Source of the DNA: CAVPTL01 sp963708725
GTDB taxonomy: Bacteria; Actinomycetota; Thermoleophilia; Gaiellales; JAICJC01
Assembly (NCBI GenBank): GCA_963708725.1
Contig: CAVPTL010000014.1
Location: 518,009 to 582,008, forward strand
Direction of reading: 5' to 3'
DNA: 64,000 nucleotides
The notes under the pieces were generated by a model. That model made no database searches, was not told the origin of the DNA, and worked only from the letters and a program-made list of their open reading frames with translations. The position numbers and the translations under genes are program-made. Positions 44,703 to 52,925 of this stretch are shown here, piece by piece. How positions within the stretch are numbered: position 1 is the stretch's first letter; each line of letters starts with the position of its first letter.

Positions 44703-45781
44703 TCACAGCTGGTGTCGAGAGAGCACCCGGCACCCGTCATCGGTGATGACGGCCACCCGCTCGACCCGCACGCCGAAGCCATCGCCGTAGGCGCCGGGTT
44801 CGAGCGCGATCACCATGCCCGGTTCAAGCCGAGTGGTGCTGTCCGGGATGATCCGGGAAACTCGTGCGCGGTGAACCCGACGCCGTGCCCGGTGTGGTGG
44901 GGATAGGCGAAGCCGGCGTCGGCCACCGCCCCACGCACGACGGCATCGACGTGTCCGGCGGTAACGGTTGGGCCGAGGGCTCGCAGGCCGATTTCGAGCG
45001 CGGTTGAGACCGCCGCGTGCGCGCGCCGCTGCGCCGCCCGCGGCTTGCCGACCGTCCAGCTCGCGCAACTGTCTGACCACATCCCGCCCAGCCGGGTGGC
45101 GATGTCAACGAGCACTGCGTCGCCCGCGCCGACCGTGCGATCTGTCGGTGGGCCGCCGATCAGCTCGGTGCGTGCACCGGTGAGTAAGTCGCCAAGCATG
45201 ACGACGGGCTCGCCTGCGCGCTGCGCAACCGCGACGTGTACGTGATTCCAGATCTCGAGCTCGGTGGCTCCCTCCATAGCGGCATCTCGGGCCGCTCGAT
45301 GACCGGCGTCACAGAGCGCGACGGCGGCGTGGATGGCCTCCACCTCGTCCGGCGTCTTGATCGCGGCGAGCATCGCGATCTCGCCACCCGCAGGTTGGCC
45401 CATTGGGGCGATCTGTGAGAGTTCGCTCGGGATCGTGTACCCATCGAGCGCGACCTTGCGATCGTAGAGGGTGGTGCGCTCGAGTGCTTCCCGCAGCGCG
45501 GCCTGCGGCCGACCCGTTGGGTCGGCCAGACCGGTCGTGAACCCCTCGTACGTGACAGTGGACGGACCGGCATCCGCCTCGTCTGCCGAGCAGATCAGGA
45601 TCGGACTGGAGCTTCGGGACGCGAGCACAAACGCGGGAGTGGCGAGGGGAGAGATCTGAAACCCGACGGCCGGTGCGTGGCCCGTGAGCATCCGAACGAT
45701 ACCGGCGTCAGCGGAAAGCAGGCCGTCAGCACCGACCGCGTCGAGATACCTCACTAGCCGGCGATCGACGTCTGTGGTCAA
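44703..45781 (-). pseudogene. M24-family metallopeptidase (Xaa-Pro aminopeptidase-like), one frameshift as sequenced
   Basis: About 359 residues after correction. The creatinase-like N-domain is followed by the pita-bread fold: AGDAVLVDIATRLGGMWSDS (metal D, D), PHHTGHGVGFTAHEFP (metal His and HGVG), then, after a shift near 44850, RLEPGMVIALEPGAYGDG (metal Glu) and GVRVERVAVITDDG (last Glu). All five metal ligands are present once joined. It would cleave Xaa-Pro or related dipeptides brought in by the ABC transporter. Confidence 0.85.
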
Positions 45782-45843
45782 GGAGCGCTCCGCACGTCAA
45801 TCGAGAATATCCGAGACGTTTCGGTCGCGGCCGCGCGTCAGTC

Positions 45844-45902
45844 CTCGAAGCTGGCCGAAGGCATGCCGGTGTGGGATGCGTTTCGGACGTATGGCGTGAT
45901 CT
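45844..45902 (+). repeat. 59-bp perfect direct repeat, right copy (candidate att site)
   Basis: Exact copy of 32418-32476. Here it is followed by A, which makes a TAA stop in the RraA frame instead of TGA; no other part of an RraA gene is present. Its last two bases are also part of the TAG stop of the leftward gene at 45901-46563. Removing one repeat plus the 13.4 kb between would leave an intact RraA gene ending in TAA at this spot. Confidence 0.8.
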
Positions 45903-46563
45903 AAGCGAGCGAGCTTCGCAACGCCGCAAGCTGCGACGTGATGTCTTCGACCTCGGCGGCCTCGGTCTGCATCCGGCTGACCGCCATCCATACCTCGCGT
46001 ACCAGGTCGGTCGCGATCAGCTCGATGTCGGCTGCGAGTTCCTGCGCCTCTTTGACCCGATCTGGCCCGGTCACGGGCTGAGCGAGGCCCGGTGACGGCG
46101 AGGGCTCCGCAGCCGGGGTCGCCACCAACTTCACCGGGAGCTCGAGGCCGGACACGCCAAGCTGGCGGCGCTGTTTCTGGCCGCGGTAGTAGCTCTGCTG
46201 CACCGACCGCTCGAGCCTTCCCGTCTCGGCTGCGACGATTCGGCAGGCGAGCACCACGCCCGTTCCCTCCATCCGCAGGGCGGTTACGCGCTGGTAGTCG
46301 GCGTTGGCCTGCGGCGCGACGCTCTCACGAGCGGGATGGTGGCGGTGGGCTCCGATGCCGAGCCGGCGTCGGACGATGTAGTAGTTGGTCTCGATCGTCG
46401 ACTGGGATTTGCTGACCTCCCGGGAGGTTTGAATGCAGGCCTCATCCCGAGTCTTGCCGGCGGCCATCAGCTCGCGCACCCGCTGATAGTCCTCTGTCGG
46501 CGAGCTTCGTGCTCCGCGCTGCGACCTGCCGTGGTCTGCGCCACCCTCCCCGGTTCGAACCAT
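45901..46563 (-). CDS. Protein of unknown function with duplicated HTH-like segment
   Basis: 220 residues from the ATG at 46563; the frame stays open upstream to 46803, but that part looks non-coding. Two related blocks of about 45 residues are visible: DYQRVRELMAAGKTRDEAC...TNYYIVRRRLG and DYQRVTALRMEGTGVVLAC...SYYRGQKQRRQLG. Both look like helix-rich, HTH-like DNA-binding units in tandem. A Pro-rich linker leads to a C-terminal helical region (VKEAQELAADIELIATDLV, AEVEDITSQLAALRSSL) that could form a coiled coil. I do not recognise the family. It abuts the right border of the repeat-flanked block. Confidence 0.6.
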   Translation of the reverse strand: MVRTGEGGADHGRSQRGARSSPTEDYQRVRELMAAGKTRDEACIQTSREVSKSQSTIETNYYIVRRRLGIGAHRHHPARESVAPQANADYQRVTALRMEGTGVVLACRIVAAETGRLERSVQQSYYRGQKQRRQLGVSGLELPVKLVATPAAEPSPSPGLAQPVTGPDRVKEAQELAADIELIATDLVREVWMAVSRMQTEAAEVEDITSQLAALRSSLA

Positions 46564-46852
46564 TCGCAGGCTCGAGAAGCGATCGAGATTTCGCGCCCAG
46601 GCGCCCGCGCGGGAAACATCGGCTCGATTCGAGGTGGGAGCGTCGTTGGGCACAGGCTGCCAGTTACGGTAGAGCCCGTGGGGTGACACCGCATCGCCTG
46701 ATTGGGGGTTGGCGCAACCTGTCAGAAATCCCATCCTCGCCTCCAGGCATCTGCGATCTCCAGCATGCCCCCTCAGTACATCGACAATCGGTTTAGATTG
46801 CATCCAGCTGTGCGAGCCTTGACTTCCGGGACTACATCGATAGGATTGGCGC

Positions 46853-47191
46853 GTGAATTCGATCAGCGGCGACGCCCTCCGCGGACACCTGGAGCTTCTG
46901 GTGCTCGCCGCCGTGCAGGGCGAGGCGGGTCACGGTTACGAAATTGCTCAGCGGCTGCTGGAACGAAGTGGCGGGGCGTTCGATGTGCAGGAGGGTTCTC
47001 TCTACCCCGCCCTGCACCGAATGGAAGCCTCAAAACTCCTGTCGAGCAGGTGGATCAAGGGCGAGGGTGGGCCGCGTCGGCGGGTGTACCGCCTCACCGC
47101 CCGCGGCGAGCGCGAGCTGCGCGGCCAGCGCGAGGAGTGGCAGGCACTCGTCGCTGCGATGGGTGACGTCGTGGGCATGGAACCCGGGTGA
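46853..47191 (+). CDS. PadR-family transcriptional regulator
   Basis: 112 residues, GTG start. LELLVLAAVQGEAGHGYEIAQ, then VQEGSLYPALHRMEASKLLS and GGPRRRVYRLTARGERELR are the full PadR winged-helix signature. It overlaps the next gene by GTGA, the usual arrangement in which PadR controls a downstream membrane protein with a HAAS domain. The 289 bp upstream (46564-46852) hold no other gene that I can support and should contain its promoter. Confidence 0.93.
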   Translation: MNSISGDALRGHLELLVLAAVQGEAGHGYEIAQRLLERSGGAFDVQEGSLYPALHRMEASKLLSSRWIKGEGGPRRRVYRLTARGERELRGQREEWQALVAAMGDVVGMEPG

Positions 47192-48435
47192 GGCGGTGCA
47201 GCGGATGCCGACGCCGGTTCGAGGTCAGGCCGGATGCCAAGCGCCAGCAGCTTTGCGACGCGTGCGAGCGCCCTGCGGCTGACGTCCCGCAGTACCTGGA
47301 GCGAGTCGGCCGCGCGCTACCGGGGTCGGCTCGACGCCGCCGACGCGTGATCGAAGAACTCAGCGCACACCTCAACGATTCGATCGAGAGCTATACGGGC
47401 ACGCCGCTCGAGGATCACGCGGAGGCCAGGGCTATGGCTCGCCTCGGTGACCCGCGGGTGATGGCTTCGCGCTTCCCTCGGCCCCGTCCTATCCGTGGAT
47501 TCGTGATCGCGGGCGCGATCTCGGTACTGATCATCGGCGTTTCTGGGACGGCGGGCATCTCGGGTGGCGACCTGCCTGGCTCATCCTCAGCGCAGGCATC
47601 GAGCCTGCAGCCCACCCGCGCATGGGCGTTGGGCTGTGTTTCGCGCTGGAACGATCGAGCTCACACCCGCCTGCGGCACGAGATCGCCGACGGCGGGCCG
47701 TTCACGATCCTTGGTCTCCACAGGGGTGAGGTGGCTCGAAGCCACGGCGTCGCTGTTGGGGTGCCGATTCGGGCAAGGATGCGGCACACGACGTACACCT
47801 CCTCGGGTTCGAAGCCAGCTTGGTGCACGGTTTCCGTCACGTTCAAGGGTCACCGAACACAAACCCTGATCCTGTCGCGGAGCGCGCCGGACACCGCATG
47901 GAGCATCACCGGAAGTCCCACACTCCGAGCGCTACCTTCGACGACGGTAAATCCTGACGGGACGCTCTCCACCGACGTCCGGCCGCCAGCGGCATCCCAC
48001 CGCTGGGGAAGTGCGCCGACCCTCTCCATCACCGGCACGTCGAACGACACGCCGTCGATCCGAAGCGAGCGCACCTGCTTCACCTTCACGCTGCGCGTCG
48101 CTAGTGCCGCGACCGTCACCGTGCAGCAAGGCTGGGCAGGCAAGCAGCGGCCCGGCCCAGCTCCCATGTACACGTACTGGATGACACCCAAGAACCCCCA
48201 GTCGATACATCCCTGCTTCTACTGGCACGGCCACATGAGGCATCCCGACCAGGAGTACCCCGGTCATCCGAGCCTCAACACTCGCATCGTTCGGATCGCC
48301 ACGGTCGACTCCCACACCGGAGAAGGCGGGCGCGTGACCCTCCACTTTGGGATCGAGCAACGGATGAGGCTCGGGCAGCCGGCAGCACAGCCCGAGGGGC
48401 CGTGGATGATGGTGGCTCTAGGGACTAACCCGTAA
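47188..48435 (+). CDS. PadR-associated membrane protein: zinc-ribbon, HAAS-like domain, one helix, extracytoplasmic domain
   Basis: 415 residues. The N-terminal Cys pairs (CSGC and CDAC, 19 residues apart) suggest a small zinc ribbon. Residues about 35-95 (YLERVGRALPGSARRRRRVI, EARAMARLGDPRVMASRF) match HAAS/DUF1700-type cytoplasmic domains. One membrane helix (GFVIAGAISVLIIGVSG) follows, then about 280 extracytoplasmic residues with several Cys (CVSRW, PAWCTV, RTCFTF, HPCFYW) and no family I recognise. PadR-HAAS pairs act as membrane stress or permease regulators; this outer sensor domain is unusual. Confidence 0.7.
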   Translation: MRRCSGCRRRFEVRPDAKRQQLCDACERPAADVPQYLERVGRALPGSARRRRRVIEELSAHLNDSIESYTGTPLEDHAEARAMARLGDPRVMASRFPRPRPIRGFVIAGAISVLIIGVSGTAGISGGDLPGSSSAQASSLQPTRAWALGCVSRWNDRAHTRLRHEIADGGPFTILGLHRGEVARSHGVAVGVPIRARMRHTTYTSSGSKPAWCTVSVTFKGHRTQTLILSRSAPDTAWSITGSPTLRALPSTTVNPDGTLSTDVRPPAASHRWGSAPTLSITGTSNDTPSIRSERTCFTFTLRVASAATVTVQQGWAGKQRPGPAPMYTYWMTPKNPQSIHPCFYWHGHMRHPDQEYPGHPSLNTRIVRIATVDSHTGEGGRVTLHFGIEQRMRLGQPAAQPEGPWMMVALGTNP

Positions 48436-48512
48436 CACGGCAAGTACCTAGACAGACACAGTTCTAGCCGTTAGTCTGGGTGCATCCGATCCCGACGTAC
48501 GGAAGGAACGAC

Positions 48513-48950
48513 GTGAAACTCGCTCTCATCGTGGCGCCGCTCCTGCTTGGCGCATCGACCGTCGCGGTTGCGTTCGCCTCGTCCGCCACCGCACCGGTGT
48601 CTATAACAAGCGGCACGGCACGGCCGGCGACAATCTCCATCACCCACGCGAATGGGCTTCCGGCGTGCTCGAAACTGCCGTACACCCTTCATACCACCAG
48701 GCGCCGACAGGTCGACATGGTGATCCACAAGACAAGCGTCCCGGGCCGGTTTCAAATTATCGCAGCCGACGGCGCAAGCTCGACGTACCACGGCCTTGGG
48801 CACCTGTGTGCTAAGGAGTTCGAGGCCAAGGACACCGCGGGCGGCTACACGTGGTACCCGTGTGTTACCCCGACCAACGTACATCCGCGAAAAAACCTGA
48901 TCACGTGTGCGGCAAGGGCACCGAAGCGGTGGGTGACCGTGCTGCCATGA
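48513..48950 (+). CDS. Small secreted protein of unknown function
   Basis: 145 residues from a GTG preceded by GGAAGGA. A signal peptide (VKLALIVAPLLLGASTVAVA) with likely cleavage after AFASSATA is followed by a compact domain with four Cys (LPACSKL, GHLCAKE, WYPCVTP, LITCAAR), probably two disulfides. The text resembles the outer part of the preceding membrane protein in composition. I recognise no family. Confidence 0.62.
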   Translation: MKLALIVAPLLLGASTVAVAFASSATAPVSITSGTARPATISITHANGLPACSKLPYTLHTTRRRQVDMVIHKTSVPGRFQIIAADGASSTYHGLGHLCAKEFEAKDTAGGYTWYPCVTPTNVHPRKNLITCAARAPKRWVTVLP

Positions 48951-49002
48951 GGCTACGTAGCCGCGCCCTTCGTTAATCGAGGTGCAGGCCCGCGCTCAGC
49001 GG

Positions 49003-49575
49003 TTACGACGGATCGACTTCCATGATCCGGGGATTGCACACGCTGACGCTCAGGTCGCTATGGATACCACCGGGTGCCCCAACGCTAGCCGCGATTTCAG
49101 TGGTCTTTGCAATCCTCAACTGCGTATGCCGGGGTTCACCGCGGTCACCGTACGGCGAGTCGTCGCCGATCACCGGAGTGCTGTTGTGGATGAGGTAGCG
49201 CGGATACCAGTAGACGGACGGTGCCAGCCGCCCGCTCAGGTGGTTCGTGAACTTCACCCGTACGATGATGTGTCCGTCGAGCCAGCCGCAGGTCGCAACT
49301 CCGGTGACTACAAGCTGGGGATGTGGGAACGCCTCATGATTCCCCGAGCCTGGCCACGAGGCGCTTAGGTCGCCGTAGCCGACGACTCCGGGGAGCATCG
49401 GGCCGGGGATCTTGAAGGGCGTAAGGCCAGAGCCGCTGCTCGTACCCTCGGCGGCCTTCGAGCTGTCGATCCAGCCGGTGATCGCACCGATGATCGCGAT
49501 CAGCAGTAGCACACCGATAACTGCACCCAGGATGTCGGGATTTCGTCGATGCTTAGCTCGTCGCATCATTGCCAC
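49003..49575 (-). CDS. Membrane-anchored protein of unknown function
   Basis: 190 residues with a positively charged N-terminus (MRRAKHRRNP), one membrane helix (ILGAVIGVLLLIAIIGAITG) and an extracytoplasmic part. It contains LVVTGVATCGWLDGHIIVRV and VKFTNHLSGRLAPSVYWYPR, which suggest a beta-sandwich. A Cys pair (TCGWL, VCNPR) could be a disulfide. It lies 5 bp downstream of the nuclease-like gene in the same direction and may end that operon. No family is recognised. Confidence 0.55.
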   Translation of the reverse strand: MAMMRRAKHRRNPDILGAVIGVLLLIAIIGAITGWIDSSKAAEGTSSGSGLTPFKIPGPMLPGVVGYGDLSASWPGSGNHEAFPHPQLVVTGVATCGWLDGHIIVRVKFTNHLSGRLAPSVYWYPRYLIHNSTPVIGDDSPYGDRGEPRHTQLRIAKTTEIAASVGAPGGIHSDLSVSVCNPRIMEVDPS

Positions 49576-49580
49576 GGCTT

Positions 49581-50519
49581 TCAGATATCGAGCGGTTCGG
49601 CCAGAACCTCAGCCGTGTACAAGAACAACCCCTTCGTGGGCCCGGTGGTCTCGATCCACACCTTGTTGAGAGTGCCCTTCTGACCGTGTCGGATCAGCCA
49701 TGGCAACCCCGGGCCACGCTCAGCACCCAGTTCGAGGTAGCGCCGCACCGCCTCACGAGTGGTATCGGCGTGCACGCGCACGTCGCGGCCGCCGACGTTC
49801 ACGACGATCCACGTCGCCACTCCGACACCCGCTTCACCGAGCGTACGCTCGTCCGTTTCGTCGTACCACGATCGCAGCAGCTCCTCGAACTCGAGCTTCG
49901 AGGCGCAGCTGGTGCCCTTCGGAATCCTGGCCACAGCCGAAACGGGGACGCGAGCTGGGATCGGCAGGGTTTCGAGCTCGCGCCAGAGCGCCGGGTCGTT
50001 CAGCCGCGCCGTCCACGACTCGCCGAGCTTCAACAAACCGTCGGTGGCCATCACGCGGGCGGCGTTGACGAACCCAACCCAACCCGAGTGCTCCTGCAGG
50101 GTGTGGCAGTCGAGCTTGGCGGAGTTACGCACACGGAACTCGGGATCGAACAGAACGACGATCGCGTAATCGAACTCCCACGACCGAAACGCTGACAGCT
50201 GGCGTTCGCCAGGATTGCGCTCATCGTGAACGACGCGGGCCTTCACCTGGATCTTGGCCCCGTCGCGCCCGAGCACATCCCAGCTCTTCTGGGATGGTGG
50301 CGCCAGGGTTCCGCCCACCGCGTGGGCAACCAGCAGTTCAGCGAGATCACCAACCGGCGCGTTAGCCGTGCGCACGGCCCCTCGGCGGCGGAGCTCGGCG
50401 AGACAGCCGCCCGAGAGCGCCGCCAGGTCCCGAATCGTGAGCTCGGACAGATCGGGAGTGCCGGCGGGAATCGCAGCTAGGGGATCAAGCATCATGTTCG
50501 TATCGGCACGAGCGGTCAC
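49581..50519 (-). CDS. Uncharacterised protein with putative PD-(D/E)XK-like N-terminal domain
   Basis: 312 residues from a GTG that overlaps the stop of the ARPP-1 gene (GTGA). Residues about 50-130 read GDLAELLVAHAVGGTLAP, then WDVLGRDGAKIQVKARVVH and SWEFDYAIVVLFDPEF. A leading acidic residue, an Asp before QVK, and later hydrophobic strands fit a restriction-endonuclease-like core with a Q-x-K variant. The C-terminal half (GVGVATWIVVNVGGRDVRVH) is unassigned. The translational overlap with ARPP-1 argues for one functional unit. Confidence 0.6.
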   Translation of the reverse strand: MTARADTNMMLDPLAAIPAGTPDLSELTIRDLAALSGGCLAELRRRGAVRTANAPVGDLAELLVAHAVGGTLAPPSQKSWDVLGRDGAKIQVKARVVHDERNPGERQLSAFRSWEFDYAIVVLFDPEFRVRNSAKLDCHTLQEHSGWVGFVNAARVMATDGLLKLGESWTARLNDPALWRELETLPIPARVPVSAVARIPKGTSCASKLEFEELLRSWYDETDERTLGEAGVGVATWIVVNVGGRDVRVHADTTREAVRRYLELGAERGPGLPWLIRHGQKGTLNKVWIETTGPTKGLFLYTAEVLAEPLDI

Positions 50520-51397
50520 TGACCGTAGGCCGACAGCTGCACCAGCTCGCCGTCCACCATCAGCCCGCTACCGATGACGCCGTCACCCTCAATTCGGAGA
50601 TCCTGGCCATCGGCGACGCTCGGGCCGGTGCGCACACGTCCGGTCGCGAGGCTCGCAATCACGGACTCGGGCGAACGAGCGACGCCCGACTCGTCGCCGG
50701 CCTCGTAGGCGTAGCCCGCAACCAGCTTGGTGAACATCCGCGCGAACACCGCGGGGCGGGACACCGCATCGATGCACCAGCCTTGTCCCGCCACATCGAC
50801 CAGCATGCCGCACTGCCCTGGCTCGAGCGTAAACCGCTGCGACCGGTCGGTGATCTCACGCGACCGCTTGGCGATGCCGTCGCTGTAGGCGGCGGTGGGC
50901 GATGCCACCTGGCGATCCGCCAACTGCTCACCAACCACCGACCACACCTCGTGCTGCGCCACTCCTCGGGCGAGCGCGTCTCCCCGCAGAGACTCAGCCT
51001 TTCGCCGGCGAAGCTCCGGCCCAGCGACATGACCGGCCGACGCGAACAGGCGACTGCGCGCCGACCACCGGCCTTGCTCGACGCACGACACGGGGATCCG
51101 GGTGGTTGATCCGGCAGCGAGCAGCACCGAGACGTTCAGGATGCGGTTCTGCTTTGCACCGACGAGCTCCTCACCGTCATAGAGCAGCACGCCGAGCTTG
51201 AGCGGGTTCTGCACGGCGAGCTCGCCAACGATGCCCGACGCGTCGACCTCACCGATCTCGAGGCCGTGCGTCAGCGCCTCGTCGAGCGCGATGTAGTCAC
51301 ACACCGGGTCGCGGGTGGGAAAGAGCGGAGTGATGGTGATGCCGCGATGGGCCTGAGGCTCGCCGAGCTGAAAGGGAAGTTCGAGTGTGTTGGTCAT
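50516..51397 (-). CDS. ARPP-1-family (DUF6569-like) domain protein
   Basis: 293 residues from an ATG with GAGGAGC 5 bp upstream. ITPLFPTRDPVCDYIALDEA, GELAVQNPLKLGVLLYDGEE, LVGAKQNRILNVSVLL and IPVSCVEQGRW form the conserved N-terminal pattern of the ARPP-1 domain. That domain was named from its link to ADP-ribosylglycohydrolase and rhodanese-phosphatase genes. The activity is unknown. It heads a probable leftward operon (ARPP-1, nuclease-like, membrane protein) and is divergent from the gene at 51499. Confidence 0.75.
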   Translation of the reverse strand: MTNTLELPFQLGEPQAHRGITITPLFPTRDPVCDYIALDEALTHGLEIGEVDASGIVGELAVQNPLKLGVLLYDGEELVGAKQNRILNVSVLLAAGSTTRIPVSCVEQGRWSARSRLFASAGHVAGPELRRRKAESLRGDALARGVAQHEVWSVVGEQLADRQVASPTAAYSDGIAKRSREITDRSQRFTLEPGQCGMLVDVAGQGWCIDAVSRPAVFARMFTKLVAGYAYEAGDESGVARSPESVIASLATGRVRTGPSVADGQDLRIEGDGVIGSGLMVDGELVQLSAYGQ

Positions 51398-51446
51398 GAT
51401 GCTCCTCAGCAGGTGTTTGATCGCTATGTCCTGCACACAGCCGAAC

Positions 51447-51470
51447 TTCTTACAACCGTGAATGTAAGAA
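51447..51470. promoter_or_regulatory. Operator-like dyad TTCTTACA-N8-TGTAAGAA
   Basis: A perfect 8-bp inverted repeat with an 8-bp spacer in the 101-bp gap between the ARPP-1 gene and the rightward gene at 51499. The size and symmetry suit a homodimeric regulator controlling both directions. No regulator gene is directly adjacent; the sigma/HTH cassette at 52347-53533 is the nearest candidate. Confidence 0.55.
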
Positions 51471-51498
51471 CTCGGGCCAATGCGGGGACATACAGTGC

Positions 51499-51969
51499 AT
51501 GACCGAAGACACCGTCCCCAATCAGCGCGTCAAGCGCATCGAGCGAGTGCTCCGCGCCGCCGCCCAACGTGGGCGGCATGATGTGATCGTGATCGCAGAG
51601 GACGAGACCAAGGCGTTCGTCCATCTCGAGATGTCCCCCGGGTTCATCGCCGCTCACGCGCGCACGCGCGGGGAATCGGGCGAGCTGCTTTCGCTGCTCG
51701 GCTGGCGCGAGACGCCAGACGCGGGCTGGACGCAGTACGTCTACCCACAGCGCGGCCGCGACTTCAGAGCCCTGGCCGAGTGGACGTCCTCGACGCTCGT
51801 GGACGGCTTCGGCGCGGGCCCGAAGTTCTCGCTGCTGAGCCACGAGCGCGACGCAGCCGGCCCGCTGTTTACCGCCGACCCCAAGCTCCCGACGAACGAT
51901 CGGGACGAGCGGCTGGTCGAATCGGCCGAGGAAGGCGCTCAGCGCCGCACCGTTTGCGGTGCGGCGTAA
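51499..51969 (+). CDS. Uncharacterised protein
   Basis: 156 residues, ATG start. The text is amphipathic and soluble: RVKRIERVLRAAAQRGRHDV and IVIAEDETKAFVHLEMSPGF look like a helix then strands, and LLSLLGWRETPDAGWTQYVY resembles the start of chaperone-like small domains of secretion and immunity loci. I do not recognise it firmly. It overlaps the next small frame by 11 bp. Confidence 0.55.
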   Translation: MTEDTVPNQRVKRIERVLRAAAQRGRHDVIVIAEDETKAFVHLEMSPGFIAAHARTRGESGELLSLLGWRETPDAGWTQYVYPQRGRDFRALAEWTSSTLVDGFGAGPKFSLLSHERDAAGPLFTADPKLPTNDRDERLVESAEEGAQRRTVCGAA

Positions 51970-52306
51970 CGAGTTGACGCTCGATGTTGTCTCGCTTCGC
52001 CACCGGCACCGCGCAGAGCTCTCACTCACGATCGCATCGAATACGATCTGCTGTGACGTCCTCCACCTCGTGGAACCCGACGCAGCGACCGTCACCGCGC
52101 ACCTACAGGCAAATCCCTCGCTCGGGCATCTGCCGTTCATCTATGCCGAGCGCACATTGACGGGCGGCCGCCGAGCTCTCGTTCTGCAGTCCAAGATCAA
52201 AGCTCCACGATGGGCGACGCTGCCCGTCGCGATGGCTGGCACGCTCTGTGGGCTCATCGAGCCGCTCTTGGCTTCTCACCGGAGACTTCACACCTCGCCG
52301 AGGTGA
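51959..52306 (+). CDS. Small uncharacterised protein
   Basis: 115 residues from a GTG overlapping the end of the previous gene. Codon use fits the neighbours, with strands such as LSLTIASNTICCDVLHLVEP and a Cys pair. No motif is recognised, and no strong ribosome site is visible, so this is a tentative gene. The 40 bp after it lead to the sigma-factor gene. Confidence 0.4.
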   Translation: MRRNELTLDVVSLRHRHRAELSLTIASNTICCDVLHLVEPDAATVTAHLQANPSLGHLPFIYAERTLTGGRRALVLQSKIKAPRWATLPVAMAGTLCGLIEPLLASHRRLHTSPR

Positions 52307-52346
52307 CAGCGATGGCCCACTGGCCTAGCATCCCAAACACCGACCT

Positions 52347-52925
52347 TTGGCAAAACCGCTCTCACATGCCGACCTTGAACACCTCACCGACGCCGAGCTC
52401 GTCGCATATGCTCGCGCGCACATACGCGACGACGATGGGCCTTCCCTCGACGTTGCAAAGTACTGCGTCGCGTTTGTGTACGAACGCAACCGCAGCACGG
52501 TGCGCGTGTTGTGCGCCGCCAAGGCCCCGCTTGACCTTGTCGACGATCTCGAAGCGGCGGTGTACGAGCGTTTCGTCAAGACCGTCTACCTGCGTCAGCA
52601 ACCGATGACGAATCCGGGCGGGCTTCTGGTCGTCATGACCCAGCGAGTGATCGCTACCCACTACGCGAGTGGCTCCCGTCCGACGACGCCTCTCGACGGT
52701 CTCGTCGAGCGCGGCGCGACGGACGCACACCTCGATGATCGCGAGGTCGATGAGGTGGTCGACCAGATGCTCTCGACCCTCTCGCCCAAGCAGCGCGAGG
52801 TCGTATGGTTGCGCGTCTACGGCGAGCTCTCGAGCGCCGAGATCGCCGAGCGGCTGGACACGAGTCCCGGCAACGTCGATGTCATCTTCTACCGCGCGAT
52901 GCGCAAGCTCCAGGACGTGATCTAA
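52347..52925 (+). CDS. Sigma-70-like factor, region 4 clear
   Basis: 192 residues from a TTG. The C-terminal region 4 is plain: LSPKQREVVWLRVYGELSSA, then EIAERLDTSPGNVDVIFYRA and MRKLQDVI. The N-terminal region 2 is weaker (VDDLEAAVYERFVKTVYLRQ; PGGLLVVMTQRVIATHY), as in mobile-element or defence-linked sigma factors. It is directly followed by an HTH-like gene whose frame begins at its stop, then by an ImmA/IrrE peptidase. This suggests a three-gene regulatory cassette. Confidence 0.85.
   Translation: MAKPLSHADLEHLTDAELVAYARAHIRDDDGPSLDVAKYCVAFVYERNRSTVRVLCAAKAPLDLVDDLEAAVYERFVKTVYLRQQPMTNPGGLLVVMTQRVIATHYASGSRPTTPLDGLVERGATDAHLDDREVDEVVDQMLSTLSPKQREVVWLRVYGELSSAEIAERLDTSPGNVDVIFYRAMRKLQDVI

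Noticed and set aside
32477..45843. Integrase or transposase at the borders of the repeat-flanked block
   Set aside because: All frames at both ends were examined; only an SDR, an M24 peptidase and an unknown HTH-like protein are present.
45844..45902. A second, truncated RraA gene
   Set aside because: Only 59 bp match, and the similarity stops sharply at the left end, so it is a repeat, not a decayed paralogue.
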